Shown: positions 48,800 to 59,455 of the stretch, piece after piece | How positions within the stretch are numbered: position 1 is the first letter of the stretch | Layout of the letters: every line of letters starts with the position of its first letter | Assembly (NCBI GenBank): GCA_050084985.1 | Contig: JBITNC010000001.1 | Coordinates: forward strand, 33,976,001 to 34,040,000 | Reading direction: 5' to 3' | Origin: Nageia nagi | Taxonomy: Eukaryota > Pinophyta | DNA: 64,000 nt | Notes under the pieces: model-generated | What the model saw: the letters and a program-made list of their open reading frames with translations, nothing else | Told to the model about the DNA's origin: nothing | Databases searched by the model: none | Translations under genes and position numbers: made by a program

Positions 48800-49705
48800 A
48801 GTTGAACATTGTCATGTTTACTATCAAGGGTTTGTATTTGTGTTTGTATTTGTCAAATTTTTGCTTTGAATGTATTGGTAAGTGTATCTACCATTTTTTG
48901 GATCATAGTTTGAAATGTCATCATATAGGATCAGATTGTGCTACTATTTGGGATCTTATTTTAGGTGCCATTTCTAAAAATTACTATTTATAAAATTGAT
49001 ATTTCTAGAAACTGCTATTTTTAGAAAGTACCCAAAAAAGTGTATGGGTGTAATATATCAAAATGATCAAGTCAAAAATATGATCACAATAGGATAGGTC
49101 TCCTAATGATGATTTTTACATATATGGGTCTATCCACTTTTGTTAAAAAATATTGAAATGGTACAAATTTTTAGTTATTTAGCTTTGAAGTTTTGCTACC
49201 TTTGAACTACTATTTTTGGTAGCTCTAAAAACCTACATGTCATACATTTTGCTTCCCAAATCAAGGTTTTTTGTGTGTTAAGGAACAATTCTAGGGTAAG
49301 AATTATTTACTCTATAGGCTTATTTAAACACCCCTCCTATCTAACTTTTGTAAGGAAAGAGGCTATGAAGATGGCTTCTATGATAAGTAACTTTCCAGTG
49401 ACACTTGTTGGTGCACTATAGTTTATAGATGATTGACATACCTTCCTACCTAGTTTTTGTTTATAGCATAGATAGTATATAATATACCTTTCGATACATG
49501 GAGTCCAATTTTTTGTAGGGTTCTATTTGATGCCCAGGTATTGGTGTAGAGTTTTTTGCACCTCACTTCACACACAACTTTATGGGCAAGTGTGCTTAGC
49601 TAAAAATTACAAATCCTCCTAGATATTTTAAAACCCTCAGTATAGGGTTTCTAGCTTAGACCTTTAAGAATTTTTTTTTTTCCTATAGTAGAATGGCCTT
49701 GGAAA
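48800..49705 (-). other. Z leader and 5' internal region
   Basis: This lies between the primer site and the recognisable gag on the minus strand. No conserved motif is seen. Part probably encodes the poorly conserved gag N-terminus. Confidence 0.45.
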
Positions 49706-49720
49706 GAGCTTTGATACTAG
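49706..49720 (-). promoter_or_regulatory. Z primer binding site
   Basis: The minus strand reads CTAGTATCAAAGCTC, one base from the LTR. It resembles the initiator tRNA-Met site TGGTATCAGAGC with two or three changes. Confidence 0.7.
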
Positions 49721-49721
49721 A

Positions 49722-50131
49722 TGTTATGATGCTACCAATATGAAAAAGGAAATATTGCAAAAATGAAATGAATATTGATTTGAAATAGGAAAATGTCAAC
49801 TATTTGTTGGAAATAACAGAGCATGTGCTAGTAAATAGAACATGAAATAGCATCAATAAGCAGATAAGGATAGGATTTTATTGAATACTAACAAAATCAT
49901 AGGCCACTTCAAGGGGGCTATCTCCTTACAACTCCAAAGGTAAAAAATAATGTTCCAGATTGATGTCTCCACACACTTCTATCTATTTATATTAAACTAA
50001 CCCTAACTCTAATAGTAATTCAAAATCAAGCCCTGCCCTTACACTCACAATTTTATGATTTACAATATAGGCCAATAATTTAATAAAACACTAATACTAA
50101 GACTAAAATGTTAGGATGTGGGATCCTAACA
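49722..50131 (-). repeat. Z 5' LTR
   Basis: It starts TGTTATGATG and ends GGGATCCTAACA on the plus strand. It has the same length and about 85-90% identity by eye to the 3' LTR. The leftward TATA box is at 49981-49992. Confidence 0.87.
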
Positions 50132-50340
50132 ATATTTCATTATACGCAAAGATCACCATAATCTAAAGTATTTTATGAAATAAAAAATTACAATAATTGA
50201 ACACACAAAAGAGGGAGACCAAATTATTAGGGTGTGATTATGAAATAATGTATCAAAAGGGTTCAAATAATGTGGTTATGGATGCTCTTTCCCCTAAATT
50301 TGATGAACCTTTAACACTTCAAGCAATTTCACTATCAATT
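50132..50340 (+). pseudogene. pol: Y RNase H relic, second half
   Basis: The Y frame resumes after Z, with HYTQRSP-like shifted sequence and then GCDYEIMYQKGSNNVVMDAL (about 50229-50288), the late RNase H block. It corresponds to the matching block of Z at about 46130-46050. Confidence 0.78.
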
Positions 50341-51380
50341 CCCTAATGGTTAGAGCAACTAAAATAAGAATGAATTCAATATGATTCAATTCAAACATTA
50401 ATTCAATAACTTCAAATTAATCCTACTAGTAAACTAAATTTCTCTTAAGAAGATGGAGTTTTATGCTTCAAAGGTTGTACTGTATTACCATCCACTTCTT
50501 CCTATTGAGAAGTAATACTTCAAGAATTGCATGTTGCACCATTAGTATGACACTCATGGTTTCTCAAAACCTATAAAAGAGTGACTTGATCTTTTAATTA
50601 GGATAAATGAAATAGGATATCAAGAAATTTATTATCAAATATCATTTTTATTAGAAATGTGAAATAGTTGGCACTCATGGTTTACTTCATCCCTTACCTA
50701 TCCTAAGCTACACTTGGACTAATATTTTTATGGACTTCATTGAAGGCATCCCTAATTCTTAAGGTAAATATATTATTTGGTGGTAGTTAATCAGTTATCT
50801 AAGTATGCACACTTTTTGTCTTTAGCACATTCATTTCAAGTTGTTAATGTGAACTAACTTTTTATTGATAATATTTCAAGCTTCATAATATGCCATCTAC
50901 CATAGTTAGTGATCGAGATACTATGTTCACTAACAAATTCTAGTGGGAAATTTTCATGCTACAAGGAATAGAACTCAAAATGAGTTCAACCTATCACCCC
51001 AAGACTAATGGATAATTTAAAGTTGTTAATAAGTACTTGAAAACCTATTTGTGTTATATTGCATCAACATAACTAGTTCAATGGGTAAAATGGCTTCCTT
51101 TGGTAGAATGATGGTCTAACACTTCATACCATATATTTATTCAGATGACATCATATGAAGAAATGTATGGTCAGGCACCATTCATAATGCCAACATATAT
51201 CCTATGTAGCATGAAGATCCAAAAAGTTGATATTGATTTACATACTTAGGTATATATTCTTTATCTTCTTCAAGAGAATTTACATATCGCTCAATACTGC
51301 ATAAAGAAATAGGTTGATCAGAATCATGTGGAATAGGAGTTACAAAAAGGTGATATGGTCTTTCTACAATAGACATAAAT
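50341..51380 (+). pseudogene. pol: Y integrase relic
   Basis: The core block VSDRDTMFTNKF (about 50910-50942; second catalytic Asp), FMLQGIELKMSSTYHPKTNG (about 50957-51010) and ASTxLVQWVKWLPL (about 51060) are readable. The zinc-binding half (50510-50680) is heavily shifted. Frames change several times. Confidence 0.75.
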
Positions 51381-51760
51381 CCTTGAAGATTAAGGGTCCT
51401 TAGAAATTGGTTCCAAAATTTTATGGCCCTTACAAAGTTCTAATGCATTGGACCTGCTACTTATAAGTTGGAGTTACCAATGTCCTCCAAGGTTCATCTT
51501 GTATTTTATGTTTCATGTCTAAAAAAGGTATTGGGATCACATGTTCATATTCAATCAAAGTTACCAAAATTCACTAATGATGGCTCCATCAAGGTTGAAC
51601 CTAAAGTAGTTTTTGATAAACACATCCCAAACCTTCATCATCACACCATAACCCAAGTTTTGATTTAGTGGTAGGGGCTAGCACTTGAAGACACAATGTG
51701 GGAAAAAGCACATGAGCTTCAGCAGGAGTTTCCAAATTTCTACCTTTGAGGACAAAGTTG
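51381..51760 (+). pseudogene. pol: Y integrase C-terminus and chromodomain tail
   Basis: The open frame 51468-51668 reads ELPMSSKVHLVFYVSCLKKV and SKLPKFTNDGSIKVEP, then DKHIPNLHHHTITQVLI. This is the end of the integrase and the first strand of a chromodomain. It continues with GLALEDTMWEKAHELQQEFP (about 51676-51735), the WE...FP part. A polypurine-like CCAAGAGGAGTGGCA precedes the 3' LTR. Confidence 0.75.
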
Positions 51761-51779
51761 TTTTCCAAGAGGAGTGGCA

Positions 51780-52194
51780 TATTATGATCATATATCCTAA
51801 CATTTACTTAGACTTATTTATGTTTTAGTTAATTTAATTATTTGCTTCATCATCTTATAATGTGAATCAGCATATTTTGTAAGGAAAAGCACCATTTTGA
51901 ATGTAAACTACCAATTAGGGTAGGAGGACTATAAATACTTGTAAGAGGGGTAAAGAGAGCATCATAAAAAATTAGTTATATTTTTTAGTTGTAAGGAGGA
52001 ATCCCCCTCAAAGTGGCCTATGATTCATATTGCTATCAATAAATTTATTATGTTCTATTATCTAATTGTTAATCTAAGTATATTCTTTCAATGTCTTTAA
52101 TTGATGCATTGTGAGTCTATGGTTATTTTGTATTTCAGTATTTCTTATGGTATTAGGCATAAACCCCCTTTTTAGTTCTATTAGGTTCTTAACA
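51780..52194 (+). repeat. Y 3' LTR
   Basis: It starts TATTATGATC and ends TTCTTAACA. It matches 40429-40845 along its length, and the TATA box is at 51930-51937. Confidence 0.85.
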
Positions 52195-52195
52195 T

Positions 52196-52296
52196 TTCTC
52201 TAATGATTTTACTAATACCATGTACACAATACCATGGTATTCTAATCTATAATTGCCTATTTAAAGGCCTCTTTTTAAATAAAATGAAAGCAAGTT
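52196..52296 (+). repeat. X right LTR, part 2 (after Y)
   Basis: It begins with the repeated TTCTC and matches 38545-38642 (ACCATGGTATTCTAAT, CCTATTTAAAGG, AAGCAAGTT). Confidence 0.72.
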
Positions 52297-52912
52297 TTCT
52301 ACTATATAAATTTAAACCTTTGATAAATTTTCTAGAAATTAATGAAAACATTGAAAATTTCTATGATAATTTTGCAATTTTTACAAAAAAACATAAAATC
52401 ACCTAAACCTTTCTAAAATTAGGATTTGGAAATGTAATTAATATTCTAACATTAGGAAAAAAGGTATTTATGGAAAGTTTTAAATCACTATTAAATCCCT
52501 TTAGTGATTATTATTTTTCTATCATCTATGTCTGCATTTCTTAAAGTTATATCCTTATGATGATAGTTTGTAATTGCTTTCATAAGATCATAAAAATTAT
52601 CAAAGTAAGGGTTTAAAATCATTAAAATAATTAGGAGTTTTACCTAAGGTGGTTATTTTAAACTAGCCTTAAAGACTCTAAGAGGGTAGTTTTAAACCAA
52701 CCTTAAAAACCTTAAGTTTAAAAACACCCATAAAAGTCTTGAAATAAAAAATAAAAAATGAAAAACATGAATTTGGGTTGGTTCTAAGTGCATGATTTAA
52801 TTTTAAAATTTCATATGTTGATAATGTTAAATATTAACAAATGCTTTCATAATATTATTATTTATTCTTTTCATGATATTTATTAAACAAATATATCATA
52901 AAAATAATAAAA
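52297..52912. other. No gene seen between X and the copia element
   Basis: AT-rich. A short imperfect tandem pair of about 35 bp lies at 52649-52722 (GGT(G/A)GTT...TTTAAAC(T/C)A(G/A)CCTTAAA). No other feature is supported. Confidence 0.45.
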
Positions 52913-54200
52913 TGAAGGAATTTAATGTTCCATGTTTGAATTTCAAGTGTTTAATTGATTCCCTCCAATGTATACTTACTACCTACTATTCACTTATTAT
53001 CTTTACTTATTTTGTAGGTGTGTTGTTGAGATTTTAATGCTCAAATATTTGATCTTATATTTATACAAATCATATTTTATAATCCTCCATGGATGCCTAT
53101 ACTTCTCTGAGTCTTCTTGGACTCTCCATTTATGTTCTACTACATTCTCCTAATACAATATTTAATCCATCAGACCTCTTAGAGTCTAAACCACTCCATT
53201 TTCTCTTTGTTTAAATAAGAGCTTCATTTCCTATTTATATTTTGGCTATAATATGAAGGCTTAGATTGTAATATTATGCCACCATTTTGACTATAATAGA
53301 AATTATTCATTCATAATATTTTGTAACTCTCTTGTGATTAAGTGGTGTATTTTCCTTTTCAAGCTTATATGAATGATAAAATACTTGAATATCTTCATAA
53401 TATTGGTTGGATTATATTCCAAGGTGATATTAATGTGTTTGTAAATAGTTTAACTAGGTTGGTACTTATTTGTTTTCAATTTTGAGCAATATTCTGACCT
53501 ACATTTTTGTAGTCTTACTCTGAGAGTTTTGTGGATTCATTTTATTATATCTCACTTATGACCTTATTATCCTTCTATAAATATTACCATACCTTCACCA
53601 TTGTATATACATTTTTATTCCATTTCCAATTATGTAAAACACTCCTATGTTTCATTGATATTCAACCAAGTTATAATCTTCCAAAGTTAGCATAGATAAC
53701 TATCTATTCATATTCTAGTGACCTCAAAATACATTGCTAACATCATCATATTCTATAATTTATATTGTAGTGTAATGTTCCATTCTTTGAGTTTGTTTAT
53801 ATCATCATCTCTCATTGGCACCTATTAAGTCTTAACATCCTTCATTGGGAGCCTCTTGTGGCTTATCGACACTTTGTAAGCCTTTAGCTAACATCACCTA
53901 CCTTTAGCACCTGGCATTCGGTGTTATTTATCATACCTTGACTTTAATTCATTATGGATTATGCCATCACATTTTTGGGATTTAAAATTGTAAGGCCTTT
54001 CCTCTTTCACTACTTCCTAGGTATCTTCTTTATGTTTGCTGACATGATTATCATCTAGCATTTAGAATTACCTTTTAAAGGCTTCTCTTATTAGGATTAT
54101 GTTAGTATTGGGAATGCTTTGTATTTTGTAATCCTTTGATCAATGAGACTATTTTATCTCCCAAAACTACATAAATTCACTAATTACACATAATTATTCA
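52913..54200 (+). repeat. Copia 5' LTR
   Basis: TGAAGGAATTTAATGTTCC opens the LTR and ATTATTCA closes it. The TATA position has TTTAAATAAG (about 53211), where the 3' LTR keeps TATAAATAAG. Confidence 0.85.
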
Positions 54201-54201
54201 T

Positions 54202-54214
54202 TTTGTATCAAAGC
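54202..54214 (+). promoter_or_regulatory. Copia primer binding site
   Basis: TTTGTATCAAAGC resembles the initiator tRNA-Met site TTGGTATCAGAGC with two changes and lies right after the 5' LTR. Confidence 0.7.
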
Positions 54215-54273
54215 TTATCTCTAAACCTTATAAATCTTTAATTAGTATTAGAGTTGAATGTTCTATTGGGTAA

Positions 54274-54920
54274 AATGGATCAAAAGAATGAAAATTATTT
54301 ATAGTTGCATATCCCTTTGTTCAATGGAGAACACTTTGAATATTTAATAATCTACATATGGACATTCCTTATCTTTCAATACTTGTAGACCCTTTTCTCG
54401 TAAGGTTATACAAAAGTAGATGCAATTGCCTTTACATTACTCATAATAGATGAGAAGGAAGAGCTCTTGGAGGCCTAAAAGGAGGATTCTAAAGCTTTGT
54501 TTGCTATAAAAATTAGGAAAAATATCTATATCCTTCCCAAGATTATAGAATATAAATTTTCTAAAGTTGCATGGGATACTCTTGAGAGTTCCTATAAAGG
54601 ATCATCCAAAGTAAGAGTAGCTAAGTTTTAGGTCTTACATAGGGAGTTTAAATATCTTTGAATTAGAATTGATGATACCATTGAACATATAACTCAAGAG
54701 GTCATAATGGTAGAGGTCATGGAAGAAGTATCATGGTATAGGAAGAGGTATATTAACCAACAAAAGCCAAATATCAACCCCTCAACATTATGACTTTTAT
54801 GAAAAGGATAGTAATATAGAGAAGTATTTCTACTAGAAGAAGGAGCATAAAGCCAACTATAGTGCAAAATAAGGTGATGCTAATATGTTCTTAACTCATG
54901 ATAAATTTGAATTTATTAAT
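54274..54920 (+). pseudogene. gag: Copia gag relic
   Basis: From MDQKNENYL (54274) the frame reads VDAIAFTLLIIDEKEELLEA, KALFAIKIRKNIYILPKIIE and AWDTLESSYKGSSKVRVAKF (about 54567-54628), then LHREFKYL. This is the copia gag (UBN2-type) core. The CCHC region (54740-54900) is not recognisable as a knuckle. TAG codons interrupt. Confidence 0.78.
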
Positions 54921-54924
54921 GACC

Positions 54925-55160
54925 AAGTTTGATATCTGGATAATGGGTGCTCAAATCACATGACCAAGAATAAAACTTTATTTACTTGGCCTAAAGAGAC
55001 TATCTTTGTCAAAAATATTTTTGTTGATAATAAGAGAGTTGACATGGTTGGTAAGGGTTCCATTACTTTCAAAGAAAACATCAGTAAGATCATGCACATG
55101 CATGATACCTTGTATGATCCTAGATTGAAGCACAATCTCCTTAGCATTGGATAAATGTGC
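54925..55160 (+). pseudogene. pol: Copia aspartic protease relic
   Basis: YLDNGCSNHMTKNKTLF (about 54935-54985) corresponds to the WYLDSGCSNHMTG active site, with Asp-Asn-Gly. An open frame continues to DTLYDPRLKHNLLSIG (55107-55154), the standard end of copia protease. Confidence 0.85.
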
Positions 55161-55239
55161 ATGAGAGACTATATGTTAATCTTTTAGAAGAACACTTGTA
55201 CCATCACTAATGAGGGAAATTAGTTTATCATTACCAAAA

Positions 55240-55470
55240 TTATCATGAATGAGAATCACATGTATATCCTTAATATGCAATTGGTCATTATCAAATACTT
55301 GAAATCCACCACTAATCCTATTTGGTTGTGGCATTGGATGTATGGCCATATCAATTGTAACTCACTTCACAAATTGCCCAAGCATGTGAGAGGTATGCCT
55401 ATCTTCTCACTTCCATCTAAAATTTATGTGGGAGCTACATTTCTAGGAATTAATACTAAGATAAGTAACC
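55240..55470 (+). pseudogene. pol: Copia GAG-pre-integrase (zinc-binding) relic
   Basis: LWHWMYGHINCNSLHKLPKH and MPIFSLPSKIYVGATFLG (about 55324-55450) match the HHCC region preceding the copia integrase core. The paired Cys residues are missing. Confidence 0.75.
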
Positions 55471-55498
55471 CCATCACCAACATAGAGCCCAAAATCCT

Positions 55499-56246
55499 TT
55501 GAATTTGGTGCATGCATGTATTTATGGACCTATGAAAACTCCCACCATGTCAAAATGTAGGCATATTTTAATCTTTATTAATGATGATTCCTGCATGAGT
55601 TTATTGTATTTGTTGCAGGCCAAGTCAGATGCTTTTAGAACTTTTTTCAAGTTTAAAGTATTTATTAAGAAGAATTTTTGCTACAACCTTAAGAAATTTT
55701 GGATAGATTGTGGTGGTGAATTCACTTCACATGAGTTAAAGTACTTCTACAACAAATATAGGATCAAGAAGAAGTATACTACTACCTACACTCCACAACA
55801 AAATGGAATTGCACAAAGGAAGAATAAAAAAATCACTAAGATGGCCTACAGAATGCTCAAAGAGATGGGAATGGATAATACATTATGGAGGGGATCTTTT
55901 CACACTATTGTCTATATTTTGAATCACTTCCCCATAAAATTATAAGGCTTGGTTTGGTAATAAACTTAGTATATCTCACCTTTGGATATTTATCACTACC
56001 TATTATGTACATGTGCCCATAGAGAATAGGAAAAAATTGGATGAAATATCCATAAAATGTATCTTTCTTGGATACTTTGATGAGTCTAAATCTTACTGTT
56101 ACTATAATCTAGTTACTAGGAAGTTTCATATCAATCAAGATGTAATATTTCATAAAGGGGGCATATACAAGAAGGATTTTTATGCCCCTAGTATCACTCC
56201 AAAGTTTGAAGATACCAATTATGATGAACTGACTGAGCCAATGTAG
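55499..56246 (+). pseudogene. pol: Copia integrase relic
   Basis: The open frame 55499-55945 reads NLVHACIYGPMKTPTMSKCR, FINDDSCMSLLYLL, FWIDCGGEFTSHELKYFYNK and TTYTPQQNGIAQRKNKKITK. The core matches copia integrase, with Asp (IDCGGEF) and Glu/Asn positions visible. The first Asp block reads HACIYGP where DVCGP is usual. The frame resumes at 56013-56246 (KLDEISIKCIFLGYFDESKS, YYNLVTRKFHINQDVIF), the C-terminal part. Confidence 0.87.
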
Positions 56247-56439
56247 CCTACCCAACCTCTTCATCCTCAGCAACCCAACCTCCCTATGGCTACAACTCCT
56301 TCCAAGAGAATCTCATTAAAAAATATCATATAGAATATCAAATTATGGATAAGGATTTCACTAGAAGAGTAAACTGACAACAAGCAAGGGAGATGATCAA
56401 ATCACAATCTATACCTTAATATCCTCTTCTCTTATTGAG

Positions 56440-57110
56440 CTTTACTACTTAAAAGAAGTTTTTAGAAATGAAGATTAGACATTATCCATGGAAGATACAT
56501 ATTTATAATAATGAATCTTTAGAGCTTGTTCCTCCTCTAAAGCATAAAACTTTCATTGGGGTAAAATGGATCTATAAGCTCAAGCATAATATTGATGGCT
56601 GCATTATCAAATATAAAGCTTGGTGAGGGCTATGTTCAGAAGGAAGAGATTAATTATGAGGAGACATTTGTACTAATTGCTTAACTTAATATAGTATACT
56701 CTCTACTTGCTTTAGCATCATATATTGGTATTAGTTTGTACCAAATGGATGTCAATTATGCATTCCTCAATGGATATTTAAAGGAATTAGTGTATGTGAT
56801 TCATCCCTAAGGATTCATAGTTGTCGACCATGAAGCAAAAGTGTATGCTGAAAAAGCTCTTTATGAATACAAATAAGAACCTAATGCTTAGTACTTTTAG
56901 ATTGATACCTACATCCATATGAATGGTTATCATAGGTGCTCCATAGAAGCTTCCCTATATACTAAGGTATCTAGATATAATTACATCATTAATTATTTGT
57001 ATGTTGATGATATTATCTTCATGAGTAGTTCCTCTTCCATGGTACATAAGTTCAAAATTGCCATGGTTAATTCATTTTATATGATTGATTTGGTTGACAT
57101 GTAATACTAT
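56440..57110 (+). pseudogene. pol: Copia reverse transcriptase relic
   Basis: SLELVPPLKHKTFIGVKWIY, then KLKHNIDGCIIKYKA (about 56518-56622), YQMDVNYAFLNGYLKELVYV (about 56739-56795) and the catalytic YVDD at 57000-57011, followed by IIFMSSSSSM. The active-site aspartates are intact. Frame changes near 56625 and stops near 56810-56900 interrupt it. Confidence 0.87.
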
Positions 57111-57116
57111 CTTAGT

Positions 57117-57900
57117 ATGCAAGTGCAACAGTCATCCTTCAACATCTTCATCACTCAATCCAAGTATGTTGATGATATGCTTGCTATGTTTTCCATGAAG
57201 GATTACAAACCTATTGAAACTTTGGAAGTTATTGGTACCAAAATCATGGAGGATTCTACTCCTATTATTGATTCCACCATATATAGGTCACTTATTGGAA
57301 TTTTGATGTATCTAATAGCTACCCATCCTGATATTATGTATCCAATTAACCTTATGACTCATTTCATGCACTCTCCACATGAATCCTATTGAAAAGAAAC
57401 TAAGAGAATCCTTCAGTATGTTAGGGATACCAAATTATTTGGTCTATGGTATAAATCCTTTAACTCTAAAATCCTTGAAGCATACACAAATGTTGATTGG
57501 GTTACCAACCTTAATGATAAGAAAAGCACTTCTAGGTATGTTTTCTTCTTTTTTGGATATCTTATTTCATGGAGTAGTAAGAAGCAACAAATTATTACTC
57601 TTTCCATTGCTAAATCAAAGTATATGGATGCATCCTTTGTTTGCACTCAATCCATTTGGATGGCTCAATTATTTGAATACCTTGGTTTGGTCCCTCCCCT
57701 ACCCATTCCCATTCACTATGATAATAGTAGTATAATTGCCATGATAAAGAATCTAGTATTTCACATTAGAAGAAATCATATTGACATATAAAATCACTTT
57801 ATGTGAGACTTGGTGACTAATGGATTCATTGAATTCATATTTTGTAAGTTTAAAGATCAACTTGTAGATATTTTCACCAAGATCCTACCAAAGGATTACT
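57117..57900 (+). pseudogene. pol: Copia RT end and RNase H relic
   Basis: QSKYVDDMLAMFSMKDYKPI (about 57159), YRSLIGILMYLIATHPDIMY (about 57283-57342), then RDTKLFGLWY and EAYTNVDWVTNLNDKKSTSR (about 57477-57535; the Asp of DADW is Asn), SIAKSKYMDASFV, IHYDNSSIIAMIKN and VDIFTKILPKDYF (about 57868-57902). This is a nearly complete copia RNase H with a stop after the RT part at 57390 and a few others. Confidence 0.86.
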
Positions 57901-57943
57901 TCTATAGCCTCTAAAATTAACTTGGAATTCAACCCATTCACAT

Positions 57944-57954
57944 TAAGGGGGATA
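57944..57954 (+). promoter_or_regulatory. Copia polypurine tract
   Basis: AAGGGGGATAA lies immediately before the TGAAGG of the 3' LTR, at the normal plus-strand priming position. Confidence 0.8.
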
Positions 57955-59249
57955 ATGAAGGAATCTAATGTTCCATGTTTGAATTCCATGCATTTTTTTT
58001 ATTCCCTCTAATGGCTACTTATCACCTACTATACACCTTTTGAATTTACTTCTATTATATATATGTTGATGAGCTTTTAATACTCAAATATTTAATCTTA
58101 GATTGATGAAAATATTATTTTGTAGTCCCGCATGGATATCCATACTTCTTTTACTCTTCCTCATCTCTCCATTTATGTTATACCTACATTCTCTAAATGA
58201 ACTCTTTAATCCATCAGATTTCTTAGAGTCTAAAAAACACTATTTTCCTTTTGTATAAATAAGGAATTCATTTCCTATTTTTGGTTAATGTTTTTATTGT
58301 AATACAAAGGCTTATATTGTAACGTTATGCTACCATTTTGGCTATAATAGAAAGCATTCATAATATTATGCAACTCTCTTTTAATTGAGTGGTGTCTTTT
58401 CCTTTTCAAGCTTATAAGCATGATAAAATACTTGCAAATATTCATAGGAGTAGTTAGATTCCATTCCAAGATAATATTAATGTGTTTGGGGACATTTTAA
58501 CTAGGTGGGTAATTTTTTATTTTCCATTTTGAGCAATATTTTGACCTACATTTTCATATTCTTTATCTAAGAGCTTTGTGTAGTTATTTTCTTATAGCTC
58601 ACTTTTAATGCTATTAGCATTCTTAAAATATTACCAAACCTTGACCATTATAAATGTCTTTTCATGTCATTTCTAATAGTTTATAGCATTCCTATGTTTC
58701 ATTGAGATTCAACCAAGTTACATTCTTCCAAACTCAACCTAAATAACTATCTAGTCATATTCTGGTGACCTCAAAATACCTTGTTTATGTATCATCTTTT
58801 AGCATTTGGATTGTAATGTAATTTTCCTTGCTTTGATATTATTGACATCATCATTGCTCATCAGTACTTATTAAGCCTGAACAACCTTCATCGAGAGCTT
58901 CTTGTGCCTTGTCAATACTTTGTAAGCCTTCAACTAATGTCATGTGCATTTGTTACCCAATGTTTAGTTTTATTATTCACACATTGGCTTCAATTTTTTA
59001 TGGCTAACTTCATTGCATGTTTAGGCTTTTAAATTGAAAGGCCTTTCCTTTTTCATTGCTTCTTGGTTTTCATATCTACCTATTCTAATATCATTATCAT
59101 CTAGCACCTATAATTGCCTTTTAAAGGCTTCTCTTCTTATTAGGCTTACAGAATTATCTAGAATCCCTTCTATTTTACAATCCTTTAACTAGTGAGATGT
59201 TTTTAGCTTCTAAAACTACATAAATTCATTAGTTACCTCTAATTCTTCA
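57955..59249 (+). repeat. Copia 3' LTR
   Basis: It begins TGAAGGAATC and ends ATTCTTCA. It matches 52913-54200 throughout, with about 80% identity by eye. TATAAATAAG at 58254-58263 is the likely TATA box. Confidence 0.86.
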
Positions 59250-59262
59250 TTTGTTACTATTT

Positions 59263-59455
59263 ACAAGTTAAATTATTTTAAGTTACGAATACTTCATGCA
59301 ATTCAAAATTTTGAAATTATCTTAACTAATTTGTTGAATATTTTCAAATTACCATATTCAAGATTGATTAACTCTTGTTTATAATTTAATATACAAAATT
59401 TGATCCTAGAATATAAAAATACCAAAAAAAATAATCATAAAGTAATCTTAAATAA
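59263..59455. repeat. Direct repeat DR2, copy 1
   Basis: It matches 59675-59875 in the same orientation. Shared words include CAATTCAAAATTTTGAA, GATTGATTA(A/T)CTCTT, AATATAAAAATACCAAAA and AATCTTAAATA. Identity is about 75-80% by eye. The spacing is about 412 bp. Confidence 0.7.

Larger units (their letters stand above)
44145..50131 (-). mobile_element. Z: Ty3/gypsy chromovirus inserted in Y
   Basis: Z is 5,987 bp, reads leftwards and has two 410 bp LTRs (44145-44554 and 49722-50131). The primer site lies beside the right LTR. Gag, protease, RT, RNase H, integrase and a chromodomain tail all lie on the minus strand. It splits the RNase H frame of Y. ATGTT (44140-44144) and ATATT (50132-50136) are the likely target duplication with one change. 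LTR starts and protein motifs show it belongs to the same family as Y. Confidence 0.88.
40429..52194 (+). mobile_element. Y: Ty3/gypsy chromovirus, interrupted by Z
   Basis: Y has LTRs of 417 and 415 bp, a perfect initiator tRNA-Met primer site, gag, protease, RT, RNase H, integrase and a chromodomain tail. Z splits RNase H at 44144/50132. Y sits inside the right LTR of X: TTCTC precedes it (40424-40428) and TTCTC follows at 52196-52200, with one base of slack at 52195. Without Z it would be about 5.8 kb. RT has lost a catalytic Asp, and stops are frequent. Confidence 0.85.
22299..52296 (+). mobile_element. X: old Ty3/gypsy relic holding the nested insertions W, Y and Z
   Basis: X is rebuilt from four LTR pieces and one internal region. 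The left LTR is 22299-22339 plus 38467-38642, split by W. The internal part is 38643-40315. The right LTR is 40316-40428 plus 52196-52296, split by Y. Both LTRs share TTAATAATAATAGG, TAATAAATGTAATAC, CAATACCATGGTATTCTAAT (ATAATACC in the left copy) and AAGCAAG. Without insertions X would be about 2.1 kb. A purine-rich stretch (GGGAGGAAAATTAAGG, 40300-40315) precedes the right LTR, as a polypurine tract should. Only gag and protease remain. The exact outer ends and target duplication are uncertain. Confidence 0.72.
52913..59249 (+). mobile_element. Full-length Ty1/copia LTR retrotransposon (inactive)
   Basis: The element is 6.3 kb, with LTRs of 1,288 and 1,295 bp that begin TGAAGGAAT and end TTCA. 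Internal order is gag, protease, integrase, RT, RNase H, which defines Ty1/copia. A purine tract (AAGGGGGATAA) lies directly before the 3' LTR. The flanks TAAAA and TTTGT do not match, so no target duplication is visible. Stops and frameshifts occur in every domain. Confidence 0.88.

Noticed and set aside
54956-55162. Minus-strand frame opposite the copia protease
   Set aside because: The plus strand encodes the protease block in the right place and order; the minus frame matches nothing.
57413-57646. Minus-strand frame opposite the copia RNase H
   Set aside because: Shadow of the plus-strand RNase H.
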